Shown piece by piece: positions 8,229 to 15,489 of a DNA stretch of 25,656 nt. The notes below the pieces were generated by a model, which was not told where the DNA came from, ran no database searches, and saw only the letters and a program-made list of their open reading frames with translations. A program made the translations under genes and the position numbers. Source of the stretch: Candidatus Thorarchaeota archaeon (GTDB lineage: Archaea; Asgardarchaeota; Thorarchaeia; Thorarchaeales; Thorarchaeaceae); NCBI GenBank assembly GCA_016841005.1, contig JAEORG010000284.1, forward strand, positions 1 through 25,656. Reading direction: 5' to 3'. Every line of letters starts with the position of its first letter. The first letter of the stretch is position 1.

Positions 8229-8816
8229 TTAGTTGATTCTGAAGGCTCCTGGTGCAAAATGCGGAGCTCCTACAAATGGTCCTGATTCGTACCAAATGAT
8301 CTGACCGTTCATATGTACACTGCGGCCCTCATATATTGAGAAGCTCCCAAATGCCATTTCGACATTGCCATTCATGTGGTAGTCATTATTCTGAAAATTC
8401 GTCTGACCTCTGTCATGTCCCCATAGAACTAGTTCGTCCGGGTTGTTCATCGGCAACCAATATGACCAAGCAAGTTCATCTGCAGTCGGTATCTCTGGAA
8501 AGCTAAGATCGCCCATGTCATAGATTGCCCAGATTTCCTCGAAGAAATGTATCCGTCCTTTAAGATTTCCCGGGTCAGTGACAAACGACTTGCCAGATCC
8601 GATGGCGAAGAACAACATTCCATATTCTTTACCATCGATGATTATAGTTCCGACCCAGTCAGGAACTTTATCTCCTGCTCCTGGCCAAAGTAAATTAAAC
8701 TCCAAATCCATAGAACCAGTCAGAGGTTTTGTAGCCTCTACCTGTGGAATTGAAACCAAAGCAAGTGATAAGGCAAACAATACTAGTACAACACCAATTT
8801 TTCTCAGTCTATTCAT
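8229..8816 (-). CDS. Small secreted protein of unknown function
   Basis: 195 aa. A clear signal peptide is present: basic M-N-R-L-R-K, a hydrophobic core to about residue 24, then a likely cleavage near V-E-A. The mature part is about 165 residues, acidic to neutral and rich in aromatic residues and glycine (segments such as F-N-L-L-W-P-G-A-G-D and G-Q-I-I-W-Y-E-S-G-P-F), suggesting an all-beta fold. There is no second membrane segment, so it should be released outside the cell. No family is recognised. Similar small secreted proteins are common in archaea of this style. Its own terminator follows and the upstream region holds no neighbouring gene on the same strand, so it is monocistronic. 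Confidence 0.7.
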   Translation of the reverse strand: MNRLRKIGVVLVLFALSLALVSIPQVEATKPLTGSMDLEFNLLWPGAGDKVPDWVGTIIIDGKEYGMLFFAIGSGKSFVTDPGNLKGRIHFFEEIWAIYDMGDLSFPEIPTADELAWSYWLPMNNPDELVLWGHDRGQTNFQNNDYHMNGNVEMAFGSFSIYEGRSVHMNGQIIWYESGPFVGAPHFAPGAFRIN

Positions 8817-8922
8817 CTCCCAATTGATCCTTTTACACTAAGTTAAACGAATCCTGTTTTATCGAAGTAATGCAATACACCAAGTTGCTCGCTCCGACTA
8901 GTATATTGCAATCTATTGTATC

Positions 8923-9112
8923 ATCTTCTAGAATATCAAAGGAAGGGAGAATGCGAGTAGCAAAAAAAGTAAAATATACGGTATATTAGCAACAATATGC
9001 AACATACATTGCGAAATGTTCACTAAAAATGGGATTTTGTTATCAAAACGCTGTATAAATTGCATAAACTGTTGGGAATGTGGTAAATCACATAACTTTC
9101 AAACTCATCTGA
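8923..9112 (+). repeat. Promoter-segment repeat, copy 1 (orphan)
   Basis: This segment aligns with 9363-9553 at a nearly constant offset of 440-441 bases. Shared blocks include TCTTCTAGAATATCAAA at the left end, AGCAAAAAAAG, CATTGCGAAAT, a TATA box (TATAAAT, 9054-9060), TTGCATAA, CTGTTGGGAA and TTTCAAACTCATCTGA at the right end. The right-hand 60 bases, after the TATA box, are the best conserved. No convincing rightward gene follows copy 1: only a 15-codon ATG frame at 9122. Confidence 0.8.
9054..9060 (+). promoter_or_regulatory. TATA box in repeat copy 1
   Basis: TATAAAT at the position corresponding to the TATA box of copy 2. If used, transcription would start near 9083, with no obvious gene downstream. 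Confidence 0.35.
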
Positions 9113-9133
9113 GTCGTATCTATGAACTACTCT

Positions 9134-9319
9134 TCAATCAGTATACACAACTACTGTCCACATATATAAGACCGCCAAAAGCACAACAAGCCAGGCGTAC
9201 AGATAGGCATAGGCAAGAAGCCTAACGGTCTCTACATACACAAGGAAAGTGTCGTATGTGCCTAAGAACAGAAGTCCTAAGGCTACAGTGACCTTTGTTG
9301 CACATTCCGAGTCTATCAA
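9134..9319 (-). CDS. Possible small two-helix membrane protein
   Basis: 61 aa from a TTG at 9319, with AAGGAGG about 8 bases upstream. The product is very hydrophobic: a short polar start, a helix at about 11-30 and a second at about 34-58 ending V-Y-T-D. It lies in the space between the two promoter repeats and is transcribed toward copy 1. An overlapping ATG (9323) with the same ribosome-binding site opens a different 32-codon frame. No family is recognised. The strong ribosome-binding site and composition support it; short length and lack of homology knowledge weaken it. Confidence 0.3.
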   Translation of the reverse strand: MIDSECATKVTVALGLLFLGTYDTFLVYVETVRLLAYAYLYAWLVVLLAVLYMWTVVVYTD

Positions 9320-9362
9320 TCATGAATCCTCCTTCGATGCAGGTGACAGATTATAGATATCC

Positions 9363-9553
9363 GTCTTCTAGAATATCAAATGACAGGAAAGCGTTCTTAG
9401 CAAAAAAAGCAGAAAACATGGCACATTAGCAACATTATATCTTACTCATTGCGAAATATTCAATTAAAAGGGAATTTTATTAACAAGTCGTTGTATATAA
9501 TTGCATAAGCTGTTGGGAACGTGGTATCTCACATCGCTTTCAAACTCATCTGA
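9363..9553 (+). repeat. Promoter-segment repeat, copy 2 (drives the regulator)
   Basis: Second copy of the segment at 8923-9112, with one inserted base after the TATA box. It ends 33 bases before the ATG of the regulator at 9587. The conserved part downstream of the TATA box would be transcribed as the 5' leader, so conservation could reflect operator or leader function. Confidence 0.8.
9494..9501 (+). promoter_or_regulatory. TATA box for the two-HTH regulator
   Basis: TATATAAT in repeat copy 2, about 90 bases before the ATG at 9587. The expected leader is about 60 bases, longer than for most genes in this window. Confidence 0.5.
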
Positions 9554-9586
9554 CAACTTAGAATCGTTTCCCGAGTCAGCGGAAGC

Positions 9587-10597
9587 ATGGTGAGTAGTGT
9601 GGATTCAGTGGATTGGAATTTAATCTGCGAATTGTGCGGCGATGGTAGGATGAGCTACCAAAAGCTTGCGCGAAAACTCAATACTTCACCGAATACTGTC
9701 AAGAATCGTATTCATAGACTTCTCGATCAGAAACTGCTTAGAGGCTTTGTAGTCATTGTGAGCATGGAGATGTTAGGTGCAGAACATGTACATGGCGTAA
9801 TTTCTACAGATGGCACTGAGCAAGTAGTGGAGTTCATGAAACAAGTAGCAAAACAATGTATAGTATGTGAGATTTATCGCACCGGTGATATGCGCTATGA
9901 ATACTGGGCGATGGTGTCAGGCGCTTCTGAAACATTGGGTCTCAAAAAGTATCTTGAAGATCTAGAAGGAACTATAGAAGTAGAAATGAGACCTGTCATA
10001 TTTCTCTTTCCAAACAAATCCCCCAACTATCATTTGAATACGAGAGGAAAGAAGGTCACGTTCACTCGTCATCAGTTAAGAGTGCTGAGGTGTTTATACG
10101 AAAACGCTCGAATGCCAGTTGCCCAAATGGCAAAGAGAACAGGCTTTACTCCAAGACGGATCAGGAAAGTCTTACGCGAGTTGGAAGAAAGTGGAGGTAT
10201 CCACATTACAGTTGGCTACAACATATTCGCATTGGGAGATATGGAATATCGCTTGAAATTCCATTTTGATTCGTCACAAACAAGCGCTCAGGAGATCATT
10301 ATGGATTTGTACCAAAAATACCCGGATGAGTTCTGGTGGTCCAGTATTACTACCAATGAACCAATTGTAGACATAGGTTTTATCATTGATCGCCCAGGTA
10401 AAGCGATACCTATTATCCGGGATCTAAAAGAAGCTCCTTTCATTAAATCGATGGAGGACTATGTTTCTTATCCAAGAGTTGTTGGCAATCTTTTTCCTCT
10501 TCGTCGAAAGTTGGAAGAAATACTACTTGAATCTGGCTTGCTGGTTGAGTCTGACCTAATTAGAAGAAGCACGTTCGGAACAGAGTCCACTTTGTAA
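9587..10597 (+). CDS. Lrp/AsnC-type regulator with two winged-helix domains
   Basis: 336 aa. Residues 9-56 form an AsnC-type helix-turn-helix (M-S-Y-Q-K-L-A-R-K-L-N-T-S-P-N-T-V-K-N-R). A ligand-binding-like alpha/beta region follows (about 57-140, with I-Y-R-T-G-D and M-R-P-V-I-F-L). A second HTH lies at about 158-205 (V-A-Q-M-A-K-R-T-G-F-T-P-R-R-I-R-K), followed by another alpha/beta region to the end. It is therefore a tandem duplication of an Lrp-like unit, about twice the usual 150-residue length. It probably binds DNA as a pseudo-dimer or larger assembly. The promoter segment upstream exists twice, so autoregulation through that repeat is plausible (inference). GGAAG lies just before the ATG. 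Confidence 0.8.
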   Translation: MVSSVDSVDWNLICELCGDGRMSYQKLARKLNTSPNTVKNRIHRLLDQKLLRGFVVIVSMEMLGAEHVHGVISTDGTEQVVEFMKQVAKQCIVCEIYRTGDMRYEYWAMVSGASETLGLKKYLEDLEGTIEVEMRPVIFLFPNKSPNYHLNTRGKKVTFTRHQLRVLRCLYENARMPVAQMAKRTGFTPRRIRKVLRELEESGGIHITVGYNIFALGDMEYRLKFHFDSSQTSAQEIIMDLYQKYPDEFWWSSITTNEPIVDIGFIIDRPGKAIPIIRDLKEAPFIKSMEDYVSYPRVVGNLFPLRRKLEEILLESGLLVESDLIRRSTFGTESTL

Positions 10598-10620
10598 AAA
10601 CCTCAATCCGATAACAAGTT

Positions 10621-11046
10621 TTAGGGATATGTTCCCATGAACTGAGCTTTTCCAATTTTATGTTTCTCACATCTATCTTTGAATTCTTTCTTACTCACTC
10701 CTTCAAGCCTAGGGACATCTAATGCATAGAGAGTGAAGACATATCTATGAGTCCCTGATGGTGGTGCAGGTCCTCCCCATCCGATCCTACCGAAACCATT
10801 CTGCAATTCCATTCCCGGAACAGGTCCACCCCTGGGAATCTCTTTGACTCTCGTGTCTATCGAATGAACTATCCAATGAATCCAATCTCCAGATGGAGCA
10901 TCTGGATCATTACAGAGAAGGGCTAGACTCTTGGCCTCTATCGGAACGTCCTCCCAACTAATGTGTGGACTGATATTCTTATTCCTGTAACCAAACTCTC
11001 TAGGGATTGTCTTTCCATCCTCAAAATCGTCACTGTAGATTTTCAT
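10621..11046 (-). CDS. YbhB/YbcL (PEBP/Raf-kinase-inhibitor-like) protein
   Basis: 141 aa from the ATG at 11046; an in-frame GTG at 11055 would add three residues. The ATG reading opens M-K-I-Y-S-D-D-F, the usual family start. Phosphatidylethanolamine-binding-protein signatures are intact: D-P-D-A-P at 47-51, I-H57-W-I-V, and G-P-A-P-P-S-G-T-H-R-Y at 92-102, with normal length for prokaryotic YbhB. It is a cytosolic anion- or ligand-pocket protein; its role in prokaryotes is not settled. It converges with the regulator gene, with only 23 bases between the stops. The TATA-like box at 11061-11072 places the transcription start close to the ATG. Confidence 0.9.
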   Translation of the reverse strand: MKIYSDDFEDGKTIPREFGYRNKNISPHISWEDVPIEAKSLALLCNDPDAPSGDWIHWIVHSIDTRVKEIPRGGPVPGMELQNGFGRIGWGGPAPPSGTHRYVFTLYALDVPRLEGVSKKEFKDRCEKHKIGKAQFMGTYP

Positions 11047-11060
11047 TTCTGTCACGTCTG

Positions 11061-11072
11061 TATACTATTTAC
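11061..11072 (-). promoter_or_regulatory. TATA-like box for the PEBP gene
   Basis: GTAAATAGTATA on the minus strand, centred about 22 bases before the ATG at 11046, consistent with a leaderless message and with the shorter ATG start. Confidence 0.4.
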
Positions 11073-11079
11073 GGGGTAG

Positions 11080-11349
11080 CATCTCAATCTTTGCATCCAT
11101 TATTTCCCGCACACTGTATATACGGGGTTTGGTGTTGTATCTGCAGGACTAGATGGGATTGAGAATATATTCCTGCTATTGATGACTGCTGGCCCTGTAG
11201 GTTTTGCTAGTTGGCTTGCAATTGCCCACTCAAGCTTTGCCTTTACCAAGTTCCTCTTCATGTATACAGCTATGGCTTGAACGGTAGTAGGGTTTGTGTT
11301 GAACAGAACTCCTATCGCTGCATATCTGATGTCAAGTCAGATTGTTTGA
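11080..11349 (+). pseudogene. C-terminal remnant of an integral membrane protein
   Basis: A plus-strand frame starting just after a TAG (11077) reads as a membrane protein without a usable N-terminal start. It contains V-S-A-G-L-D-G-I-E-N-I-F-L-L-L, then a segment with F-A-S-W-L-A-I-A-H-S, then F-T-K-F-L-F-M-Y-T-A-M-A. It is interrupted by TGA at 11278-11280, after which the same frame stays sensible (T-V-V-G-F-V-L-N) to a TGA at 11347. The D-x-I-E-N ... W-L-A ... K-F arrangement recalls a common four-helix integral membrane protein type. I read it as a 5'-truncated, nonsense-mutated gene. Confidence 0.5.
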
Positions 11350-11363
11350 AGAATGTCATAATC

Positions 11364-11373
11364 CTTAATACTA
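11364..11373 (+). promoter_or_regulatory. TATA-like box for the caspase-like gene
   Basis: CTTAATACTA, about 30 bases before the ATG at 11401, with no ribosome-binding site between. This suggests a leaderless or very short-leader mRNA for the two-gene unit 11401-13506. Confidence 0.4.
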
Positions 11374-11400
11374 TTCAATGGAATTATTGACTGTGATCGT

Positions 11401-12684
11401 ATGGTTAGGAGAGAGATAAGAGTAGTTTCTATACTCTTAATTGGTCTATTCATGATTGGCCCTGTCGGCCTATCAGTAATGGAAAACTCAAGCCTTCTTA
11501 ACATGCCTGTTCACAAGGACATCGTCATACTTCAAGTAGGAATGGATGATTCTGTCATATCAGCAAGTCATACTATTCAGAGGACATTAAAAGAACGAAA
11601 TGACGGAATTCTTTTGAAAGACGCATCAAAGGGAACGTTAGCATCTCAAATCACTTCATGTTTGGATAATTCCGAAGAAGCGCATCTTCTCAAGTTTCAT
11701 GTGGTTGAGACCTCAGTCAACGAACTGAGTCCCAGCATATCTGATTATCGTGCGTCATTGGTGATTGTCGTTGGACATGGAACTGAAGATGGTATTGTAG
11801 ATGAAACATCATCTTTATCCTGGACAAATGCAGTAGAGTCGATTTCCGAAGTTGAACAGGTAGCAACAATCTTCGCGACTTGTTATGGATCGAATGGTGC
11901 TGAACTTGTGGAACGAGGGTTTGGACTATCTGGAGTAGTTGATGCAATTGCTACAGCATACATTGCATCAGCAGTAGCATTGGCAGCTTTTGATGGCCGA
12001 GAATCTACATCAGTTAAGAATGCTGCACAATCAAGTATACACCGAGGAATAGCGGTTGCATCTGGTGAGGCTGAGCCACTACCACTTATACCTGTACCCG
12101 ATTGGTGGTTTCCACTAAAACTCGGACTGGTTGCTGTTCTCACAGCTGCATATTATTTCATTGCGCCTACAACGGCTCCTGAAACTGCGACTGAGGTAGG
12201 GTGGATACTTGCAGGGATTGCATTCATTATCACTGTGATTGCACTCATTGCAGCGGCTATCAATTGGATATTGGATCTGATAATACCCTGGGTCACTGCT
12301 GATATTGCAGGTCTCTTGGGATTACTCAAGAATTTCACAGGCTTGATAGCTTCCTATATTGGAGGAGCTATTGCGGCATATATCAATGGTGGAACTCCGC
12401 ACCCAAATCTGTTCACTTGGTATGATCAATTTAAAGTGGCAAAAACTGGCCAGCTAGTGGCTGAAAGCGCAACTGCTGTAGATCCTGATCCGATAACACG
12501 TGGGATGTTTGCAGCAAGCACAGCGATTCTCATGGTAAGTTCAATTGATCTATTGGTGACATTTGCTTGTGTATTGATTCCAGACCCACCACCTCCGCCA
12601 CCTCCACCACCGCCGCCGCCACCGCCGCCACCACCATCTGGCGGTGGGGGATCAAAACCTGGTGTGGTAGTTGGTATAGATTAA
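11401..12684 (+). CDS. Clan-CD (caspase/gingipain-like) membrane protein with polyproline tail
   Basis: 427 aa. A signal or anchor helix (about 7-26) is followed by an alpha/beta domain with the clan CD dyad pattern: a hydrophobic strand ending in G-H126-G (S-L-V-I-V-V-G-H-G-T-E-D-G) and, 35 residues later, a strand ending in Cys161 (A-T-I-F-A-T-C-Y-G-S-N-G-A). The known comparison set is caspases, gingipain C25, C11 clostripain and CHAT. Membrane helices follow at about 239-257, 266-297 (long, may be two), 305-328 and 370-393. The tail starts P-D, then 17 consecutive prolines (396-412), S-G-G-G-G-S-K and a short end. Which side the tail faces depends on the helix count. The exact family is not recognised; a protease role is inferred from the dyad. 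The next gene starts 18 bases on and is likely co-transcribed. Confidence 0.72.
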   Translation: MVRREIRVVSILLIGLFMIGPVGLSVMENSSLLNMPVHKDIVILQVGMDDSVISASHTIQRTLKERNDGILLKDASKGTLASQITSCLDNSEEAHLLKFHVVETSVNELSPSISDYRASLVIVVGHGTEDGIVDETSSLSWTNAVESISEVEQVATIFATCYGSNGAELVERGFGLSGVVDAIATAYIASAVALAAFDGRESTSVKNAAQSSIHRGIAVASGEAEPLPLIPVPDWWFPLKLGLVAVLTAAYYFIAPTTAPETATEVGWILAGIAFIITVIALIAAAINWILDLIIPWVTADIAGLLGLLKNFTGLIASYIGGAIAAYINGGTPHPNLFTWYDQFKVAKTGQLVAESATAVDPDPITRGMFAASTAILMVSSIDLLVTFACVLIPDPPPPPPPPPPPPPPPPPSGGGGSKPGVVVGID

Positions 12685-12702
12685 ACTGTTTAGGGGTTTC
12701 TT

Positions 12703-13506
12703 ATGAGCGAAGTCAAATTCTATCCTAACATCCGGAAACTTATATCGCAAGTGAGAAACCCCCCCACCAATGTTTCAAAATTCGGGAATGCAAATGCATT
12801 CCTCTTTCTCTTTTTTGTGGTATTTGCCACTCAAGTGGAAAAAAGCGGTATGGCAAGTCCAGATGGATATGCATCCTCTACATCTATCATTGGCCTGATT
12901 ATTTTCCTATTCTTATCGATGATATTCGAAATAATTACTGCGATGAGTATGGTCATAGCTGCCCAATGGCGATTCTCAATGCCTGATTATCTAGGTATTG
13001 GTGTCCTCCAAGGAGTTGAGGATTCTGAGAAGTTGTACAGAAATACCCTAGTTCGATTCTATAGAAATCAGGAAATCAACAAGACTATAACCTTCTCCAC
13101 ATTGACTGTAGCTGGTGTAGCACTGGTCTGGGCTCTGTATGATTCTGTGGTGATGACGAATCCGATTCATGACTTAAGTATCGCTAGTGCAACAATTACG
13201 ACCCTTGTGATGACTGGTCATCTGATTCTAAGTTATGTATGTTCTACTAAAAGGGAAAAGTGGGCATCTCTTTCGAATGAAGAGATTAATGATGTTGTTC
13301 AGAATCGGTTTAAGAATTATCCGAATATCGAAGAGGAGATTCCCTCAATTGACGAATTAGAAGAATTACTCGAGAGCGCTCGCTTGAGTGATCGAAACGC
13401 TCTTGGTGCAGCCAATTATCTGGAAACTGTGCTGCATTCATCTGCACGTCGTTTGGTTATCATTTCTATAATCATTGGTGTGTGTACATTTCTAATTCTT
13501 TTGTGA
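12703..13506 (+). CDS. Polytopic membrane protein, partner of the caspase-like gene
   Basis: 267 aa. AGGGG lies just before the ATG and the gap to the upstream gene is 18 bases, so co-translation in one operon is likely. Five hydrophobic segments are seen: about 30-46, 60-87, 133-151, 160-181 and a C-terminal one at 249-267 that ends flush with the stop. A charged cytosolic-type stretch between 183 and 247 contains E-E-I-N-D-V-V-Q-N-R and an acidic helix I-D-E-L-E-E-L-L-E-S-A-R. No family is recognised. Its pairing with a protease-like protein suggests a substrate, regulator or pore partner, which is inference only. Confidence 0.72.
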   Translation: MSEVKFYPNIRKLISQVRNPPTNVSKFGNANAFLFLFFVVFATQVEKSGMASPDGYASSTSIIGLIIFLFLSMIFEIITAMSMVIAAQWRFSMPDYLGIGVLQGVEDSEKLYRNTLVRFYRNQEINKTITFSTLTVAGVALVWALYDSVVMTNPIHDLSIASATITTLVMTGHLILSYVCSTKREKWASLSNEEINDVVQNRFKNYPNIEEEIPSIDELEELLESARLSDRNALGAANYLETVLHSSARRLVIISIIIGVCTFLILL

Positions 13507-13536
13507 TACTAGAGATTCGAAGATTTCTCCAGTCAT
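13507..13536 (-). other. Micro-ORF motif, copy D (weakest)
   Basis: On the minus strand, ATG at 13536 opens M-T-G-E-I-F-E-S-L, preceded in frame by L-K-I-Y. It resembles the other three copies mainly in x-I-x-M-[AT]-x-E-I-F. It lies directly after the stop of the rightward gene at 12703-13506, as copies B and C also follow rightward genes. Confidence 0.3.
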
Positions 13537-13749
13537 GTATATTTTCAACCTCTAAGAACTTGCATGCAAAAGACTAATCTCAAAGATATGCAATCAGTGA
13601 TGTTTAGGTTGTCTGGGAGCTGGATGCGAAATGAAACCGATTGGAAGCATTACGCATTTCTATAGATGCAATAAGTATTGCATTCACAAGTCTCCATTAT
13701 ATTGATTATAGAACTTAGGAGGAACATAAATTTCTGAAAGGGAATAACG
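13537..13749 (+). other. Intergenic region with promoter of the 13750 gene
   Basis: No gene is seen here. A TATA-like CATTATATTG (13695-13704) and AGGAGG (13717-13722) precede the next gene, but no start codon in the coding frame sits at a normal distance from that AGGAGG. A second purine run, AAAGGG (13737-13742), lies 7 bases before the proposed CTG start. Confidence 0.35.
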
Positions 13750-14646
13750 CTGACTGTACATGATACGAAAGAATTCCAAACCAAGATTGATTCTTTCACT
13801 CGTAAGAGGTGGTTCTTTCTCTTTTTTTTGATTTTACAAGTGCTCCCACCTTTCACCTCTAAACCTATCAGCCCTGAACAGATGGGTCTTGTAATAGGCA
13901 CCGTACTTTCTCAAGCAATCGTTTACGAGCTCGGAATTCTTTTCCCGATGTTCAAGGCACTCGCGATTCTCATGATAGCTTCTGTTTTCTTCTTGAAGAA
14001 TCGGGTATCGAAACTCTTTAGCATATATGTAGGTGTTTTCTATATTCTTGTAGCTTTTCTACAAAGTATCGCCTATACTAATGAATATGGGCTTGTCATC
14101 GTAACAACGAATCTGCTGATGTTTCTGTTTGTAGGATTTGTGTGGTTCTGGGAAGCATTGTCCCAAAAGAATGATTTCGACACAGTCCATCTTGATAGTT
14201 CAAGAATTTGGATTCTTCCTTTCACTGTTTTGGCATTTTGGTATCCTATTGACATAGCCACGATGATGCCGGACTTCAATCCTGTCTTGCTCTTTACAAG
14301 CATGGCTGGACTTGCTTTTTGCCTGATGACTCCCGTATATCTCTCAGTCCTAATCCTCTACTACCCAAACATCAATATTGCGACTTTTAGGGTGACTAGT
14401 TTTGTCGGAATGATTCTCGGCTTTTACAACATCTTATCAAACTTCATCATCGATCCGGAACTCTTGTTCTGGAATGGAATTCTCCATATTCCCCTGACAG
14501 TAATTTCTATCTATGCATTCATACTCTCATTCAGACAATTAGCTTCCTATCATGTAGAAATACACTTGAATACAGAGTCAAGAAACTACCACAATGAACA
14601 GGTTTCATCCATTTTAAAACTTAAATGCCTGACATTCTGTAAATAG
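13750..14646 (+). CDS. Polytopic membrane protein, probable CTG start
   Basis: About 298 aa if started at CTG 13750. The frame is clearly coding upstream of the first NTG codon usually accepted (TTG 13828): it reads T-V-H-D-T-K-E-F-Q-T-K-I-D-S-F-T-R-K-R-W, and then a helix W-F-F-L-F-F-L-I-L-Q-V-L that the TTG start would cut in half. The frame is closed by a TGA at 13735, leaving CTG 13750, with AAAGGG 7 bases upstream, as the best start. About eight helices follow, with short loops containing N-E-Y-G-L, F-W-Y-P-I-D and M-M-P-D-F-N-P. I recall similar membrane proteins in archaea and bacteria but no function. The 3' end carries the promoter of the next gene. Confidence 0.72.
   Translation: MTVHDTKEFQTKIDSFTRKRWFFLFFLILQVLPPFTSKPISPEQMGLVIGTVLSQAIVYELGILFPMFKALAILMIASVFFLKNRVSKLFSIYVGVFYILVAFLQSIAYTNEYGLVIVTTNLLMFLFVGFVWFWEALSQKNDFDTVHLDSSRIWILPFTVLAFWYPIDIATMMPDFNPVLLFTSMAGLAFCLMTPVYLSVLILYYPNINIATFRVTSFVGMILGFYNILSNFIIDPELLFWNGILHIPLTVISIYAFILSFRQLASYHVEIHLNTESRNYHNEQVSSILKLKCLTFCK
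14616..14627 (+). promoter_or_regulatory. TATA-like box inside the 3' end of the membrane gene
   Basis: An A/T-rich stretch (AAAACTTAAATG region) about 25-30 bases before the GTG at 14651, suggesting the DUF362-nitroreductase pair has its own leaderless promoter within the upstream coding sequence. Confidence 0.35.
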
Positions 14647-14650
14647 TGCT

Positions 14651-15475
14651 GTGTCCTTAGTAGCCATTGTAAAGGGAGAACGTGGAGTTGAGCCCGTATT
14701 TAGAGCAATGGACTTGATTCCATTCAGAGAAACCCTCGAACCATATGATACTGTCTTAGTTAAACCAAATCTAATCACAGGTCACACTTTCGAAACCGGG
14801 ATAACGACTGATCCTGTAGTGGTTGAAGCGGTGATCACGAAGGTCATGGAACTTGATAAGAAAGCTATCGTGGTAGAAACGGAGGGCGGAACAACATCTC
14901 CAGACGAAGCAATCATTGAAACAGGAATGATGGAAGTAATCAATCGATTAGGTGTTGAATACATCAACATGAGCAAGCTCGATGATAAAGTCGAATTAGA
15001 GGTAGAGCGCCCTCGCGCTATTGAGAAGTTCAAAGTCGCCCGAATCGCTGTGGAGTCAGCTATCATCACTGTACCATCAATGAAGACCCTGCATCATGTA
15101 ACTATCACTATGGGATTGAAGAATATGTTCGGTATGCTCACGACACGGAACAAATACTCCATGCATCAATATGGAACGAATAACTTCGTTTACGATATCT
15201 GTAAGACCCTACCACCCACTCTGAGTGTCATTGATGGCTTCTACGGCAAGTCTGGTCGTGGGCCATGGAGTGGTACAGCAGTGAAGATGGACACCATCAT
15301 AGCCAGCGTCGATCCAGTAGCTGCAGATGCAACAGCTGCAAGATGCATCGGCATCGATCCCTATGCTATTGATCATGTTAGATGGCTCCACGAGGCGGGC
15401 ATGGGAGAAATCTCGAATATAGAAGTCGTTGGTGATAGCATAGACGCTGTCTATCAAAAATGGGATCTAGACTAG
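14651..15475 (+). CDS. DUF362 domain protein, paired with a nitroreductase
   Basis: 274 aa, GTG start giving M-S-L-V-A-I-V-K, the usual opening of the family. Diagnostic segments: K-P-N-L-I-T-G, T-G-I-T-T-D-P-V-V-V-E-A, V-P-S-M-K-T-L, L-K-N-M-F-G-M-L, V-I-D-G-F-Y-G and A-S-V-D-P-V-A-A-D-A. It shares these with the DUF362 protein at 7026-8036 but is shorter by about 60 residues, mainly in the region before V-I-D-G. No Fe-S cysteine motif is present. The nitroreductase start lies only 8-14 bases after its stop, with the ribosome-binding site overlapping the stop codon, so the two are translationally linked. A joint redox role is likely; the reaction is unknown. Confidence 0.85.
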   Translation: MSLVAIVKGERGVEPVFRAMDLIPFRETLEPYDTVLVKPNLITGHTFETGITTDPVVVEAVITKVMELDKKAIVVETEGGTTSPDEAIIETGMMEVINRLGVEYINMSKLDDKVELEVERPRAIEKFKVARIAVESAIITVPSMKTLHHVTITMGLKNMFGMLTTRNKYSMHQYGTNNFVYDICKTLPPTLSVIDGFYGKSGRGPWSGTAVKMDTIIASVDPVAADATAARCIGIDPYAIDHVRWLHEAGMGEISNIEVVGDSIDAVYQKWDLD

Positions 15476-15489
15476 GAGTATGTGTGGAA

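Noticed and set aside
9016..9225. 69-codon plus frame with C-x-x-C-x-x-C through repeat copy 1
   Set aside because: The corresponding frame in copy 2 is disrupted by the one-base shift, and the TATA box lies inside it; it is probably promoter sequence, not a gene.
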